From positions 1-6,273 of the forward strand of contig CAAGNL010000310.1 in assembly GCA_900771305.1 (NCBI GenBank): DNA of 6,273 nucleotides, read 5' to 3'. The notes under the pieces are model-generated. The model was not told where the DNA came from and did no database searches. It worked only from the letters and a program-made list of their open reading frames with translations. The first letter of the stretch is position 1, and each line of letters starts with the position of its first letter. The DNA is from Kiritimatiellia bacterium (lineage in GTDB: Bacteria; Verrucomicrobiota; Kiritimatiellia; RFP12; UBA1067). Of this stretch, positions 5,904 to 6,273 are shown piece by piece. The translations under genes and the position numbers were made by a program.

Positions 5904-6235
5904 CTATGACTGGCTGCGCACTGCGGCGAGCGCCTTGCGCCTCTGCTCGGTCTTGCGCTTCGACTCCTCGATCGACAGGGCGACGAGCCGTTCGCAGAGC
6001 TCCTTGAACTTCCTGTAGTTCGCCATCTCGGACTTGATCCTCTCCACGTCCTCTGGCTGGACGTAGTCGGTGCGGCTGCGCTTCTGGAACGTGTAGCTCA
6101 GCTGGGCGTACCCCCGCCGCCCCCCCCGCCCGCCCTCCGCTGGACGGACAGGTGGCCCGGGCGCATGTCGCCGAGCGCGGCGATGGCGCGTTTTGCCGCG
6201 TCGATCCGCGCGGCGAGGAATTTTTCGCTTTTCAT
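5904..6235 (-). pseudogene. DUF6788-like short protein gene, frameshifted in a G-homopolymer patch
   Basis: Translation from ATG 6235 gives 45 residues (MKSEKFLAARIDAAKRAIAALGDMRPGHLS..., then seven Gly) and ends at TGA 6100-6098. From 6110 another frame runs 68 residues to TAG 5906-5904: YAQLSYTFQKRSRTDYVQPE, a central KSEMANYRKFKELCERLV, then a basic helix. Together these fit the small DUF6788-like family as I recall it: an N-terminal helix, a 'MRPGxLS' motif, a Cys-rich knuckle, 'YxQLSYTxxGKSxTxYV', then 'IxxYxxFKEL'. The join falls in a G-rich stretch (minus strand of 6111-6135) with runs of 8 and 5 G. One extra G there would restore the frame, so either an indel or a sequencing/assembly error is possible. 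The expected Cys knuckle is absent. AGG arginine codons occur here but are almost unused in the neighbouring dnaJ, suggesting foreign origin. Such genes are often found near transposases; none is visible here. AGGAG lies 11 bases upstream of the start. Confidence 0.6.
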
Positions 6236-6266
6236 GTGGACATTTTCTCCTGTTTTCTGGTACGAT

Positions 6267-6272
6267 ATTGTA
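6267..6272 (-). promoter_or_regulatory. Possible -10 element upstream of the DUF6788-like gene
   Basis: The minus strand reads TACAAT at the right edge, 32 bases before the ATG at 6235, which is a plausible -10 position. The matching -35 would lie outside the window, so this cannot be confirmed here. Confidence 0.2.
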
Positions 6273-6273
6273 T

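Noticed and set aside
5904..6273. A complete insertion sequence at the right edge
   Set aside because: Only a small DUF6788-like remnant is visible, with no transposase, no terminal repeats that pair within the window and no target duplication.

Overview
The window reads almost entirely on the minus strand and is GC-rich. It joins a core chaperone/ribosome-modification operon (grpE-dnaJ-rsmE) to an operon of the DUF1549/DUF1553 - DUF1501 type. Those uncharacterised secreted families are heavily expanded in the PVC superphylum (Planctomycetes, Verrucomicrobia, Kiritimatiellota, Lentisphaerae). I infer a PVC bacterium on that basis; the sequence does not let me name the phylum more closely.

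Layout in the direction of transcription (right to left). (1) 6273-5904: a short DUF6788-like gene that is frameshifted, or mis-assembled, inside a G-homopolymer-rich patch. (2) 5903-5742: a 162-bp intergenic region with a large inverted repeat and a good sigma70-type promoter (TTGACG-17-TTTAAT). (3) 5741-3147: grpE, dnaJ and rsmE, separated by 1 and 8 bp, evidently one transcript. (4) 3146-2995: 152 bp holding a weak hairpin/T-tract terminator, a second strong promoter (TTGCGG-17-TATAAT) that uses the same T-tract as its spacer, and a 29-bp dyad in the predicted 5' leader. (5) 2994-1: a three-gene operon whose genes overlap by 4 bp and 8 bp. It encodes a Tat-targeted, unusually short DUF1549-DUF1553 protein, a DUF1501 protein with no signal peptide of its own, and the N-terminal part of a Sec-exported protein resembling the IPT/TIG-like proteins seen next to these families.

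How the genes work together: GrpE and DnaJ are the nucleotide-exchange factor and J-domain partner of DnaK, which is not in the window. RsmE methylates U1498 of 16S rRNA and is often linked to dnaJ. The left-hand trio is the least understood part. Tight overlaps suggest fixed stoichiometry, and the mix of Tat, no-signal and Sec N-termini suggests that the DUF1501 enzyme-like protein may be exported bound to its Tat-bearing partner, or may stay in the cytoplasm. No RNA genes, CRISPR arrays or complete mobile elements are visible. Long plus-strand open frames opposite dnaJ and the DUF1501 gene are codon-bias shadows.
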